DNA of 64,000 nucleotides from Clostridia bacterium UC5.1-2E3 (GTDB lineage: Bacteria; Bacillota; Clostridia; Lachnospirales; Lachnospiraceae), in contig BBZO01000010.1 in NCBI GenBank assembly GCA_001304875.1, positions 34,562-98,561 of the forward strand. Reading direction: 5' to 3'. Positions 52,646 through 63,119 of this stretch are shown piece by piece (the stretch's first letter is position 1; every line of letters starts with the position of its first letter). The position numbers and the translations under genes are program-made. The notes under the pieces were generated by a model, which worked only from the letters and a program-made list of their open reading frames with translations, ran no database searches and had not been told where the DNA came from.

Positions 52646-53316
52646 GTCCGGATTCCTCCAGCCTGTAGCCAATATTTCTCACGACGGTGATGCGCACCGA
52701 AGACTGCAGGAGAGAGAGCTTCTTCCTTAAAAATGAGATGTAGGCCTCCACGCAGTTGGCGTTCACCGAGCCGTCGTAGCCCCAGATCTTCAGAAAAATC
52801 GTCTCCTTGGGGAGAAAATGGGAGCTGTTGTTGATGAGAAGCCGCATCAGCTCCTGCTCCTTGGCGCTCAAAATAAGGCTGCGGCCGCCGCAGGTCAAGG
52901 TGGAGGCGGAAGGGAGCAGCGTCAGATCCCCGTAGGACAGGGTGTCGGAGACGATCTCGGCGGGCCTTCGCAGAATCGTGCGCAGGCAGGCCAGAAGCTC
53001 CTCGTACTCAAACGGTTTCGTCAGATAGTAGTCGGCCCCGGCGTCCAGCCGCAGACCCGGTCGGCCAGCTCGGATTTCGCGGTGAGCATCAGCACCGGCA
53101 CAGCCATGTGGGCGGAGCGGAGGGCGCGGAGAATCTGGTAGCCGTTCATGCCGGGGAGCATCACGTCCAGGATGAGGCGTCGTAAATGCCGCTTTTCGCC
53201 AGCTCCAGCCCTTCCTCGCCGTCGTGGACGCTGTCGGCGCTGTAACCGTTATTTTCCAGGATGTCCACGAGGGTGGCCGCCAGCCTCTTTTCGTCCTCGA
53301 TGACCAGTATTCTCAT
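52635..53316 (-). CDS. OmpR-type response regulator (frameshifted)
   Basis: About 226 residues restored: MRILVIEDEKRLAATLVDIL at the start, the phospho-acceptor motif in LILDVMLPGMNGYQIL, PVLMLTAKSEL, ADYYLTKPFEYEELLACLRT, and a winged-helix domain with LSAKEQELMRLLINN and EAYISFLRKKL. Shifts near 53177 and 53060. Its gene overlaps the kinase by 11 bp and is divergent from the RND pump operon, with an inverted repeat between them, so it probably regulates the pump. Confidence 0.85.
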
Positions 53317-53372
53317 AGCAAAAACCTCCTGCGGTCAGACATTTTCTGCAGTGAGTATATGATACCACACTT

Positions 53373-53427
53373 AAATGAAGCTGAAAAATTCCAAAAAATG
53401 AAAATTCTGTGACTTTAAGCTTCATTT
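53373..53427. promoter_or_regulatory. Inverted repeat, candidate operator between regulator and pump
   Basis: AAATGAAGCT (53373-53382) and AGCTTCATTT (53418-53427) are perfect inverted arms 35 bp apart in the 169-bp divergent region. Both carry the same half-site (TTAAATGAAGC and CTTAAAG-flanked TGAAATGAAGC on the opposite strand). They are likely binding sites for the OmpR-type regulator. Confidence 0.45.
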
Positions 53428-53485
53428 CAGCGTCTCATCTTATACTCGGAGAAAAATGTTATCAGCGTATGGAAAGGAAAAAATA

Positions 53486-54664
53486 ATGAGAGCCATGAAG
53501 AGGATAAACTGGAAAGGATTGAGCAGAAAGAAGAAGATTGCGGCGGGGGCCGCGGCCGTCGCGGTATTGTTTCTGGTGTTTTCTGTGGGAAAGGCCATAT
53601 CCGGCGGCGGAAACAGAGGCGGCGGGCCGGGAGGAATGCCGGGGGGCATGGCGATGATGAACGACACCATCCCCACGGTTTCGGTGGTGACGCCGGAGAC
53701 GGGCTCCATCGAGCTTTCCACGTCCTTAACCGGGGAGGTGGAGCCGTCGGATGTGGTGTACGTCTATGCCAAGGCCAGCGGAGATGTGACCGACGTGCTG
53801 GTGAAGGCCGGCGACACGGTGCAGGCGGGGCAGGTGCTTCTGCAGATCGACACCGACCAGGTGGACACGGCGAGAAATTCCATGGAGTCGGCCCAGGTGT
53901 CCTACGCCCAGGCCCAGGATACGTTTAACAGACAGCAGATTTTATACGCTAACGGCGGAATTTCCGAGCAGGAGTACCAGCAGAGCGCCAACAGCGTGAA
54001 GACGGCCCGGCTCCAGTATGAGTCCGCGAAGCTGGCCTACGACAAGCAGGTGGAGTACAGCACCATCACCGCCCCGATCGCAGGCGTGGTGGAGAGCTGC
54101 GACGTGGAGGTGTACGACAATATCTCCATGTCCACCCAGCTGTGCGTCATCTCCGGCGAGGGAAATAAACGCCTCTCCTTCCAGGTGTCGGAGCGGGTGA
54201 AGGAGAATCTGGAGGCCGGCGATCCGGTGGAGATTCTGAAAAACGGAAAGACTTACACCGGCACCATCACGGAGGTCAGCAGCATGGCGGACTCCTCCAC
54301 CGGACTTTATAAGACGAAGGCCGAGTTCGACGGGGCTGAAAGCCTCTCCACAGGCAGCGTGGTGAAGGTGAGCGTAATCTCCCAGGAGGCCCACAATGTG
54401 ATGACCATTCCGGTGGACGCCATCTATTTCACCGGTTCAGAAAATTATGTCTACGTCTACGAGGACGGAGTCGTACATAAGGCGGCGCTGGAGGTCGGCC
54501 TCTACAACTCCGAGCTGGCAGAGGTGAAATCCGGACTTTCCTGGGACGATCAGGTGATCAGCACCTGGAGTGCGGATCTCTATGAGAACGCCAAGGCGAA
54601 GCTGGCCTCCGGCGGGGGAACCGCCGCGGCTACGGCCAGCGACGCGCTCATGGCAGAACAGTAA
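53486..54664 (+). CDS. RND efflux periplasmic-adaptor-type subunit
   Basis: Intact. The start is ATG 53486 after GGAAAGGA. 392 residues: an N-terminal helix (IAAGAAAVAVLFLVFSVGKA), a Gly/Met-rich linker, then a biotinyl-lipoyl half DVVYVYAKASGDVTDVLVKA and GDTVQAGQVLLQIDTDQVDT, a coiled-coil hairpin rich in Gln and Ala, and the barrel domains ITAPIAGVVESCDVEVYDNI and VMTIPVDAIYFTGSENYVYV. This is the HlyD/MexA-type adaptor that bridges an RND pump and an outer channel. First gene of the pump operon. Confidence 0.88.
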   Translation: MRAMKRINWKGLSRKKKIAAGAAAVAVLFLVFSVGKAISGGGNRGGGPGGMPGGMAMMNDTIPTVSVVTPETGSIELSTSLTGEVEPSDVVYVYAKASGDVTDVLVKAGDTVQAGQVLLQIDTDQVDTARNSMESAQVSYAQAQDTFNRQQILYANGGISEQEYQQSANSVKTARLQYESAKLAYDKQVEYSTITAPIAGVVESCDVEVYDNISMSTQLCVISGEGNKRLSFQVSERVKENLEAGDPVEILKNGKTYTGTITEVSSMADSSTGLYKTKAEFDGAESLSTGSVVKVSVISQEAHNVMTIPVDAIYFTGSENYVYVYEDGVVHKAALEVGLYNSELAEVKSGLSWDDQVISTWSADLYENAKAKLASGGGTAAATASDALMAEQ

Positions 54665-54679
54665 ACAGGAGGCGCGGCT

Positions 54680-57677
54680 ATGGGATTGACTAAATTTGTA
54701 TTAAAACGCCCTGTGACTACGGTCATGGCACTTCTGTGCCTTCTGGTGTTCGGCATTTCCTCCGTATTTTCGGCGACGCTGGAGCAGATGCCGGACATGG
54801 AGACGCCGATGATGATTGTCAGCGCCAGGTACGAGGCGCCGGCCCGGAGGACATCGAGGAGCTGGTGACCCAGCCCATCGAGGATGCGGTCAGCACGCTG
54901 GAGGGCGTGAAGAGCGTTTCCTCCTCATCCAGCGACGGTTCCTCCATGGTCATGCTGGAGTATGACTACGGCACGGACATGGATGAAGCCTACGATACGC
55001 TGAAACAGAAGATGGATACGCTGACAAGGCAGCTTCCCGACGACGTGGAGCCCAACATCATGAAAATGAACAACAACGCGGGCACCACCATGATGCTCTC
55101 CGTGGCCCACGCCACCGAGGAAAACCTCTACGACTATGTGGACACGAAGGTTGTGCCGGAGATTGAGAAGATCAGCTCCGTGGCCAGCGTGGACGCCATG
55201 GGAGGCTCCTCCGAGTACGTGAAGGTGGAGCTGATGTCCGACATGATGGCCCAGTACGGCGTGACCATGTCTGATGTGGTATCCGCGATTTCCAGCGCGA
55301 ACCTGGCCTACCCCTCCGGCGAGACGGTGGTGGGAAACCAGGAGCTCTCCGTCACCACCTCCCTGGAGGCGGAGGAGATCGATGATCTGAAGGATATTCC
55401 ATCACCTTAAGCAGCGGGCAGATCATCCACGTATCGGACGTGGCGCAGATTTACCTCGATACGAGGGAGCGGGGCGGCGCGTCCAAATATAACGGGCAGG
55501 AGACCATTTCCATCTCCATCACAAAGCAGCAGGACAGCTCTGCCATGGACGTGTCTGACGCGGTGAAGGAGGCCATCGAGGCGCTGGAGATGGACGATCC
55601 GGATCTGGAAATCACCATCGCCAACGACACGGCGGATTCCATCGTGGATTCCCTCTCCGAGGTGGCAGAGACCATGGTGCTGGCGGTCATCATTTCCATG
55701 GCGATCATTTTCCTGTTCTTCGGAGACTGGAAGGCGTCGCTGATCGTCGGAAGCTCCATTCCGACCTCCATCCTGCTTGCCTTAATCGCGCTCACCAGCG
55801 CAGGATTTTCTTTGAATATCATCACGATGAGCGCTCTGGTTCTCGGCGTCGGCATGATGGTGGATAACTCCATCGTGGTGCTGGAGAGCTGTTTCAGGGC
55901 CACGGACGAATACAGGGAAAAAGGATTTATCGAGTACGCGAAGGCGGCGCTGGACGGAACCAACATCGTGGTCATGTCCATCGTCGGCGGAACGCTGACC
56001 ACCTGCGTGGTGTTTATCCCTCTGACGACGATCCAGGGCATGAGCGGACAGATGTTTAAGCCCCTGGGATACACGATTGTGTTCTGTATGCTGGCGTCTC
56101 TCTTATCGGCCATGACCGTGGTGCCGCTGTGCTACCTGGCTTACAAGCCGAAGGAGAACACGAAGGCATTTATGTACGGGCCGGTGGCCAGGATGCAGAA
56201 CTGGTACCGGGAGATTATGGATGTGCTTCTGGAGCACAAGGCCGTCGTCATGCTGGCGTCCGTGGGCATCATGGTTCTGACCGTCTGGATGGCCAGCAAC
56301 ACGGAGAGCGAATTGATGACCGCCGACGATATGGGCCAGATCCGCATCAGCGTGGAGACCAGGCCCGGCATGCTCACGGAGAAGGTGACGGACATCTACG
56401 AAGAGGTGGAGGCCCTGGTGGCCGGAAACTCTGACGTGGATTCCTACATGCTGCGCTACAACGGCGACAGCGGCAGCGTGACGGCTTATCTGAAGGACGA
56501 CCGCTCCATGGAGACCGACGACCTGGCGGATCTGTGGCAGAGCCAGTTAAATTCCGTGGAGAACTGTACCATCGACGTCGAGGCTTCCAGCTCCATGAGC
56601 ATGATGCGCCGCGGAAGAGGCTACGAGGTGATTCTTCACAGCACGCAGTACGACGATTTAAAGGAGGTCAGCGACCAGATCGTGGAGGAGCTGACAGCCA
56701 GGGATGACATTGTAAATATTCACTCCAGCATAGAGAACACCGCGCCCATCGTGGACATCAGGGTGGATAAGACCATGGCCGCGGCGGAGGGCTTCACGGC
56801 GTCCCAGATCGGCTCCGCCGTCAACCAGATGTTAAGCGGAACCGAGGCCACCACCCTGCAGGTGGACGGCGAGGAGATTTCCGTGCAGGTGGAGTTCCCG
56901 GAGAAGGAGTACCGGACCATCGACCAGCTCCAGGGGATTACCTTAAGCAAAAATGACGGCAGCTATGTGGCGCTGACCGACATCGCGGAGATCACGTTCA
57001 AGGACAGCCCGGCGTCCATTTCCAAGACCGACGGCGACTACGAGATCACGATCTCCGGCGACTACACCGGGGAGAACACCCAGGCGCAGATCAATTCCGA
57101 GGTGGTGTCCAAATATCTGACCGGAACCATCACCACCGGCGTCAACAGCATGGACCGGATGATGGAGGAAGAGTTCAGTTCCCTCTACAAGGCCATCGCG
57201 GTGGCCGTGTTCCTGGTGTTCGTGGTCATGGCGGCCCAGTTCGAGTCGCCGAAGTTCTCCGTCATGGTTATGACCACGATCCCGTTCAGTCTGGTGGGCT
57301 CCTTCGGGCTGCTGGGACTGACGGGGGTTACCATGAGCATGACCTCCATCCTGGGATTTCTGATCTTAATCGGAACGGTGGTAAACAACGGCATTCTTTT
57401 CGTGGATACGGCCAACCAGTACCGGGGATCCATGGAATTTAAGACGGCGCTCATCGAGGCGGGAGCCACCCGTCTGCGCCCCGTTCTGATGACCAGCCTG
57501 ACGACGATCCTCTCCATGATCCCCATGGCCATGGGCGGGGGAAGCAGCGGTTCCACGACCCAGGGCCTGGCCATCGTGGACATCGGCGGACTGACCGCCG
57601 GCGTGCTGGTGGCACTGTTCATGCTTCCCGTCTACTATGCGCTTCTCAGCCGGAAGCCGAAACCGGAGGTGGCTTGA
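54680..57677 (+). CDS. RND efflux transporter, HAE1-like (frameshifted)
   Basis: Start ATG 54680 after AGGAGGC. About 999 residues with twelve expected helices and two large periplasm-type loops. Landmarks: LKRPVTTVMALLCLLVFGIS, PEDIEELVTQPIEDAVSTLE, LNIITMSALVLGVGMMVDNS with the proton-relay Asp and Asn, and GFLILIGTVVNNGILFVDTA. Shifts near 54842 and 55400. HAE1-type RND pumps export drugs or lipids; several exist in Clostridia, where they must work without an outer membrane. Confidence 0.9.
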
Positions 57678-57678
57678 T

Positions 57679-58829
57679 ATGAGATACAGTAAAATGATTC
57701 TCGCCGGGGGACTGGCGGCGGCGCTTGCCGCTGTCTCCCCGGCTGCGGCGCTGGCGGCGAGCCCGGAGTTTGCCTACACGGAGGAGGAGTGGGCCGCTCT
57801 CCAGGACAACACGCTGGAGTACGAAGAGATAGAAAAGCTAATCAAAGAGTACAATGTGACCTATCAGAACAACATGGCCGAGTACCGGGATTTCGTGGAT
57901 GAGTACGGCACCACCAACGAGGAGTGGTCCGACGCCTACCGGGAGCTGGCCGACGAGTTCTACAGTGAGATGGGGGACGGCGACACCGCCTCCTCCATGC
58001 TCTCGAATCTGCAGCTGGAGCAGCAGGCGGAGAATATGCTGACCCAGGCTGACGAGGCCGTGGACGACAGCGAGACCTACCGTCTGGAGTATGAAAAGCA
58101 GGCTAAAACCTGGTGCTCCAGGCCCAGAGCTACATGATTTCCTATCACAGACAGCGGCTGAACCTGGCGAACGCAGAGGAACAGAAGGCACTGACGGAGG
58201 CGAATTATGGGCTGACGCAGGCGAAGCTGGCCGCCGGAATGGCGACCCAGATCGATCTTCTGAATGCCGAGGCCAGTATACGGACACAGGAGCAGAGCAT
58301 TTCCTCCCAGAAGACGGCCCTCGAGCAGACCAGGCAGAACCTGATCGTGATGCTGGGCTGGAATGCGGGGGACCAGCCGGAGATCGGGGAGGTTCCCCAG
58401 GTGAGCATGGAGGAGATAAATGCCATCGACGTGGCCGCCGGCAAGGAGGCGGCCCTGGCCAATAATTACACGCTGCGGATCAATAAGAGACGGCTGGAAA
58501 ATTCCAGCGAGGATTCTGTGACCGACAAGCTTAAAAATACCATCGAGGACAATGAAAAGAAAATCCGTCTCTCCGTGGAGAGCGCCTATCAGAGCCTTCT
58601 GGCCGCAAAATTAAGCTACGAGCAGGCTGTGGCCTCCAACGAGACGGCACAGGCCCAGCTCGCCATATCGGCGGCGGGACTGCAGGCCGGAACCATCACA
58701 GCCCTCGCCTACGAACAGCAGCAGGCCAATGCAGACGCCGCCCAGATTGCGGTGCAGACGGCGGCCCTGGATCTTTTTGAAGCGTACCAGACCTACGAGT
58801 GGAATGTGAACGGTCTGGCCGGCGCGTAA
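57679..58829 (+). CDS. TolC-like protein, first copy (frameshifted)
   Basis: Start ATG 57679, overlapping the pump end region by its ribosome site GGAGGTGG. Signal peptide ending AAALAA, then long alpha-helical coiled-coil sequence: LEYEEIEKLIKEYNVTYQNN, RLNLANAEEQKALTEANYG, AKLAAGMATQIDLLNAEASI, ALAYEQQQANADAAQIAVQT. About 383 residues after a shift near 58108. It has the periodic Gln/Ala helices and AGMATQIDLLNAE-type motif of outer-membrane efflux proteins, though its host shows no other outer-membrane genes here. Confidence 0.8.
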
Positions 58830-58843
58830 AAGGAGGCATACGT

Positions 58844-60052
58844 GTGAGACAGAGAATATTGATACGGGGCGTGTGTCTCGCGCTGACCCTGGGCTTTCTC
58901 GCGGCGGGGCAGTGCCTTCTCGTGGCCGGGGAGAGCTTTGCGGCCACGGGGCCCGGACGCACCGACGAGGACGACGGGGCGCTTTATGAGGAGTATGACG
59001 AGGCCACGGCGGCGGCCCTTCTGGACGATGTCATCGAGTTCGGCGAGCTGGCCAGCCTGGTTCACGAGTTCAATCCCACGGTGAAGGACGCCAGGGATGC
59101 GATTCTGGATTCCATCGACGAGGCCGAGGACACCCGTGCCGGACTCGCCCTCGAGCGCCGGGACAGCGAGGACCGTATGGACGACGCCGAGGACGAGGGG
59201 GATGCGGAAAGCTACGCCGCTTACGCGGCAGAGGAGCAGACCTACCGGAGCGCCATGGGAAGCTACTATAATCAGATCGACCGCCTGAGCCGGTCGCTGA
59301 CATCCACCTCCATGCGGCAGGCGGAGAAGGCCCAGCTGAAGAACGCATACAGCCTGATGATCCAGTATGAGACGCAGCGCCTGGCGAAGGAGCAGGCGGA
59401 GAAGGCCATCGAGCTCTACACGGAGCAGTATGCGCTTCTCCAGACCCAGCAGGCGGCGGGGCTGGCCACGGCGGCGGAGGTGTCAGCGGCCAGGGACAGC
59501 CTCCTGTCGGCCCAGGCCAGCTTAAAGACCTCGGAAATCAGCTTGCAGAGCGCCTACGAGGATCTCTGTGAGATCGTGGGCCGGGAGCCGGACGAGGGCG
59601 TGACCGTGGCCCGCATCCCGGAGCCGGACGTGAGCTCTCTTGAAAACGTCGACCGGGAGACCGACCTTAAGTACGCCAGATGGAACAACAGCCAGATCGT
59701 GACCACCAGGCACACGTCCGCGAAGACCACCGGGGACACGAAGCGCAAGAAGGCCACGATCGCCAGCGGAGAGCAGCTGGTGGAGGTGGAGTTAAACGTC
59801 GCCTATCAGAGTATGATGGAGGCGAAAACCGGCTACGAGGCGGCCCAGGCTTCCTACGAGGCGGCTCTTATGCAGATGAATCTGGCGGACGTGAAATACC
59901 AGAACGGCATGTCCAGCCGCGTGGATTACGTGCAGGACGAGGTGACGTTCCTGCAGAGCCAGACGGCCTGGGAGAACGCGAAGCTCGCCCTGGTGAAGGC
60001 CATCGACACCTACTACTGGGCGGTGGAGGGATACCTCACCATAAATATCTGA
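58844..60052 (+). CDS. TolC-like protein, second copy
   Basis: Intact. GTG 58844 follows AAAGGAGG. 402 residues: signal peptide VCLALTLGFLAAGQCLLVAG, then EFGELASLVHEFNPTVKDAR, QYALLQTQQAAGLATAAEVS, ARDSLLSAQASLKTSEISLQ and YQNGMSSRVDYVQDEVTFLQ, the typical coiled-coil blocks of TolC. It diverges from the first copy and may form a hetero-oligomer with it or use an alternative adaptor. Last gene of the operon before a terminator. Confidence 0.82.
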   Translation: MRQRILIRGVCLALTLGFLAAGQCLLVAGESFAATGPGRTDEDDGALYEEYDEATAAALLDDVIEFGELASLVHEFNPTVKDARDAILDSIDEAEDTRAGLALERRDSEDRMDDAEDEGDAESYAAYAAEEQTYRSAMGSYYNQIDRLSRSLTSTSMRQAEKAQLKNAYSLMIQYETQRLAKEQAEKAIELYTEQYALLQTQQAAGLATAAEVSAARDSLLSAQASLKTSEISLQSAYEDLCEIVGREPDEGVTVARIPEPDVSSLENVDRETDLKYARWNNSQIVTTRHTSAKTTGDTKRKKATIASGEQLVEVELNVAYQSMMEAKTGYEAAQASYEAALMQMNLADVKYQNGMSSRVDYVQDEVTFLQSQTAWENAKLALVKAIDTYYWAVEGYLTINI

Positions 60053-60055
60053 CCG

Positions 60056-60115
60056 AAAAGACCTGCAAAGGGGCGGAAAAGTTCGCTCCGGCAGGTCTTT
60101 TCTGGCTTTTTTCCA
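60056..60115 (+). terminator. Terminator of the RND-TolC operon
   Basis: AAAAGACCTGC (60056-60066) pairs with GCAGGTCTTTT (60091-60101), followed by CTGGCTTTTTT. Confidence 0.8.
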
Positions 60116-60157
60116 TATAAAATGTATCAAAAATGAATAAAAATTCAAATCTGAATG

Positions 60158-60185
60158 GTGACAGATAAAAAAATAGTGCTATGAT
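60158..60185 (+). promoter_or_regulatory. Promoter of glmM
   Basis: GTGACA (60158-60163), 16-bp spacer, TATGAT (60180-60185), about 75 bp before the start codon. Reasonable but not strong. Confidence 0.4.
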
Positions 60186-60259
60186 CTATGAGTGAATTAT
60201 TTACGACAGAAATCAGACAGACAGTTATAGTTTTAAGAGAGTTAAGAGAGGATAGAAAC

Positions 60260-61614
60260 ATGGGAAAATATTTTGGTACAGACGGATTCCGCGGCGAGGC
60301 AAACCGCACGCTCACCGTGGAGCATGCATTTAAAATCGGGCGCTTCATCGGCTGGTACTACGGCCAGCAGAAGGAGGAGAAGTGCCGCGTGGTCATCGGA
60401 AAGGATACCAGGCGCTCCAGCTACATGTTCGAGTATTCGCTGGTGGCGGGACTGACCGCATCGGGGGCCGACGTGTATCTTCTGCACGTGACCACCACCC
60501 CCAGCGTCTCCTACGTGGCGAGAACCGAGAACTTCGACTGCGGCATCATGATCTCCGCCAGCCATAACCCGTACTACGACAACGGCATCAAGCTCTTAAA
60601 CGGCGACGGCGAGAAGATGGACGAGGAGACCATTTTAAAGATCGAGGCCTATCTGGACGGCGAGATCGGCGAGATCCCCTACGCGGTCCGCGACGAGATC
60701 GGCTGCACCGTGGATTACGCGGTGGGAAGAAACCGCTACATCGGTTATCTGATCTCCCTGGCCACCCGCTCCTACCGCAACATGCGCGTGGGACTGGACT
60801 GCGCCAACGGCAGCTCCTGGATGATCGCCAAGAGCGTGTTTGACGCCCTGGGAGCCACCACATACGTCATCAACGCCCAGCCGGACGGACTGAATATCAA
60901 CACAAACTGCGGCTCCACCCACATCGGCGTGCTCCAGCAGTTCGTGAAGGACAATAAGCTGGACGTGGGCTTTGCCTTCGACGGCGACGCCGACCGCTGC
61001 ATCGCGGTGGACGAGAAGGGCAACGTGGTGGACGGAGACCTGATTCTCTACATTTACGGAAGGTATATGAAGGAGAGAGGAAAGCTCACAAACAACACAG
61101 TGTCACCACGGTTATGTCCAACTTCGGACTCTACAAGGCATTTGACGCGGCGGGCATCAGCTACGAGAAGACTGCCGTGGGCGACAAGTATGTCTACGAG
61201 AACATGGTGCAGAACGGCCACCGCATCGGCGGCGAGCAGTCCGGCCATATCATTTTCAGCAAATACGCCAACACCGGGGACGGCATTCTGACGGCCATCA
61301 AGGTGATGGAGGTCATCCTGGAAACCAAGACGGTCTTAAGCAAGCTGGCGGAGCCGGTGACCATTTACCCGCAGGTGCTTAAGAACATCCGCGTGAAGAG
61401 CAAACCGGAGGCCCAGGGCGACGCCGACGTGCAGAAGGCGGTGGCCGACGTGGCCAAGAAGCTGGGCGCCGACGGGCGCATTCTGGTCCGCGAGAGCGGC
61501 ACGGAGCCGGTGATCCGCGTGATGGTGGAGGCGCCGAGCCTTGAGACCTGCGAGACCTTCGTGGACCAGGTGTTAAACGTGATCCGCGCCAAGGGCCACG
61601 CCCAGGAGCAGTAA
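60260..61614 (+). CDS. glmM: Phosphoglucosamine mutase (frameshifted)
   Basis: ATG 60260 follows AGAGAGGA. About 450 residues. Motifs: MGKYFGTDGFRGEANRTLT, the phosphoserine loop CGIMISASHNPYYDNGIKL, metal site AFDGDADRCIAVDEKG, sugar-binding GGEQSGHIIF and phosphate-binding LVRESGTEPVIRVMVE. One shift near 61100. It converts glucosamine 6-phosphate to the 1-phosphate for peptidoglycan synthesis. Phosphomannomutase activity is an alternative for close relatives. Confidence 0.9.
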
Positions 61615-61622
61615 TATCCATT

Positions 61623-61674
61623 TGTCGATAATATGTCGATATTTGTCGAACGAATTTGTTTGTAATTTGTCGAT
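61623..61674. promoter_or_regulatory. Cluster of four TGTCGA (Spo0A-box-like) sites
   Basis: TGTCGA occurs at 61623, 61634, 61644 (full TGTCGAA) and 61668 within 52 bp of the 100-bp gap before lgt. The first three are spaced 11 and 10 bp, one helical turn. TGTCGAA is the Spo0A box core. Confidence 0.5.
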
Positions 61675-61714
61675 TCAGGCGATAAAATAGAGTCAGCACC
61701 GAAAGGAGAAATTC

Positions 61715-62584
61715 ATGGCGTCAGCGGGAGCAGATCTTAGCTTTGTGAATCTGGGCATTACCATTGAACATCTCAGGAGCAGTATTTCCATATTTGGTTT
61801 CAGGATTGCATTTTACGGAATCATCATCGGGATCGGAATACTGGCCGGGATCTGTGTGGCCCAGGCGGATGCGAAAAGGAGAGGTCAGGATCCCGAGATC
61901 TATCTGGATTTTGCTCTCTACGCCATCGTGTGTTCCATCATAGGCGCACGCATCTACTATGTGGTATTTGAGTGGGATATGTATAAGGACAACCTCCTGC
62001 AGGTGTTCAACTTAAGAGGCGGAGGACTGGCCATTTACGGCGGAGTCATCGGAGCGGTGCTCACACTTCTGGTGTATACGCGGGTGAAAAAGATTTCGTT
62101 TTTCTCCATGGCGGACACCGGATGCCTGGGGCTTATCACGGGTCAGATCATCGGGCGCTGGGGCAATTTCTTCAACTGCGAGGCTTTCGGCGGCTACACG
62201 GAAAATCTGTTTGCCATGCGGATCAGGAGGAGCCTGGTCAATGAGAACATGATTTCCCAGGACCTTTTAAACCATCTGATCGTGGAGAACGGCGTGGAGT
62301 ATATCCAGGTGCACCCCACGTTCCTCTATGAGTCGCTCTGGAACCTGGGGCTTCTGCTTTTCATGCTCTGGTACAGAAAGCGCAAGAAGTTTGACGGGGA
62401 AATGCTCTGGATCTATCTGTTAGGCTACGGGCTGGGGCGCGCGTGGATCGAGGGGCTTCGCACCGATCAGCTCCTGATTCCGGGAACCGGCATGGCCGTA
62501 TCCCAGATTCTGTCTCTTGTACTGGTGACCGCGGCAGCATGCGCGATCATCTGGAACCGCAGACGAATGACAAAGGAGAGATAG
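61715..62584 (+). CDS. lgt: Prolipoprotein diacylglyceryl transferase
   Basis: Intact, 289 residues; start ATG 61715 after GAAAGGAG. Motifs: FRIAFYGIIIGIGILAGICV, RGGGLAIYGGVIGAVLTLLV with the signature Arg and Gly residues, GQIIGRWGNFFNCEAFGGYT and VHPTFLYESLWNLG. Seven membrane segments. It adds diacylglycerol to the lipobox Cys of lipoproteins, such as those at the left of this window. Confidence 0.95.
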   Translation: MASAGADLSFVNLGITIEHLRSSISIFGFRIAFYGIIIGIGILAGICVAQADAKRRGQDPEIYLDFALYAIVCSIIGARIYYVVFEWDMYKDNLLQVFNLRGGGLAIYGGVIGAVLTLLVYTRVKKISFFSMADTGCLGLITGQIIGRWGNFFNCEAFGGYTENLFAMRIRRSLVNENMISQDLLNHLIVENGVEYIQVHPTFLYESLWNLGLLLFMLWYRKRKKFDGEMLWIYLLGYGLGRAWIEGLRTDQLLIPGTGMAVSQILSLVLVTAAACAIIWNRRRMTKER

Positions 62585-62737
62585 ATGAAAATATCCAAAG
62601 GAGAACTGATCGCAAAGATCGAGGAGGCAAGAGCCGCTTTGAACGAGAGTATCGATTCCGGCGAGGACTACGCGAAGGTGTACGAAAAGAGCGTCGCGCT
62701 GGACGGGCTTCTGGAACGGTTCATTGCGGCAGAATAG
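62585..62737 (+). CDS. Spo0E-like phosphatase regulator
   Basis: ATG 62585 follows the lgt stop directly, with AAAGGAG 8 bp upstream. 50 residues: KGELIAKIEEARAALNESID, then YEKSVALDGLLERFIAAE. The helix-turn-helix pair with S-x-x-LD is the Spo0E family signature (usual form SQxLD, here SVALD). Spo0E proteins remove phosphate from Spo0A and block sporulation. Too short for automatic gene finding and easily missed. Its place behind Spo0A-like boxes suggests feedback. Confidence 0.65.
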   Translation: MKISKGELIAKIEEARAALNESIDSGEDYAKVYEKSVALDGLLERFIAAE

Positions 62738-62800
62738 GGATGGATCTTCATCCGGGGGCCGGAAGACAGAGAGTGGATAAAATTTGGGTAAGGACAGATT

Positions 62801-62829
62801 AGCACCGCGGGTTTTGCGGTGCTTTTTCT
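62801..62829 (+). terminator. Terminator after the lgt-spo0E unit
   Basis: AGCACCGC (62801-62808) pairs with GCGGTGCT (62816-62823), followed by TTTTT. Confidence 0.8.
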
Positions 62830-62834
62830 ATGCT

Positions 62835-63095
62835 TTATTTCTTGTTTTTTAAAACCAGATAACCAATCAATGACAGGACAGCCAGCACCGCCAGCGCGCA
62901 GGCGAGCTGCGGCCCCCAGGATACGGAGTGGGCAATATAAAATTCCGTGTAGTGTTCAGAGAGATAATTCTCCAGCCAGGTCTGACTCGCCGAGAGGCTT
63001 AAATATTCCTTCCCCAGCAGGATAAGGGAGAGCCAGAGAAAGAGGTGGTAGGCGCACCGGAGTGCGGTGCAGAGCGTCGAATGCGTGCGTTTCAT
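62835..63095 (-). CDS. Small two-helix membrane protein
   Basis: 86 residues, ATG 63095 after AGGAGGAAC. Helices at about 14-28 (YHLFLWLSLILLGKEYL) and 60-80 (GPQLACALAVLAVLSLIGYL), with a basic C-terminal KNKK. No known family. It is encoded upstream of nothing else on its strand and overlaps no better ORF. Confidence 0.55.
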   Translation of the reverse strand: MKRTHSTLCTALRCAYHLFLWLSLILLGKEYLSLSASQTWLENYLSEHYTEFYIAHSVSWGPQLACALAVLAVLSLIGYLVLKNKK

Positions 63096-63119
63096 CGGGG
63101 CAGTTCCTCCTTTTTATTT

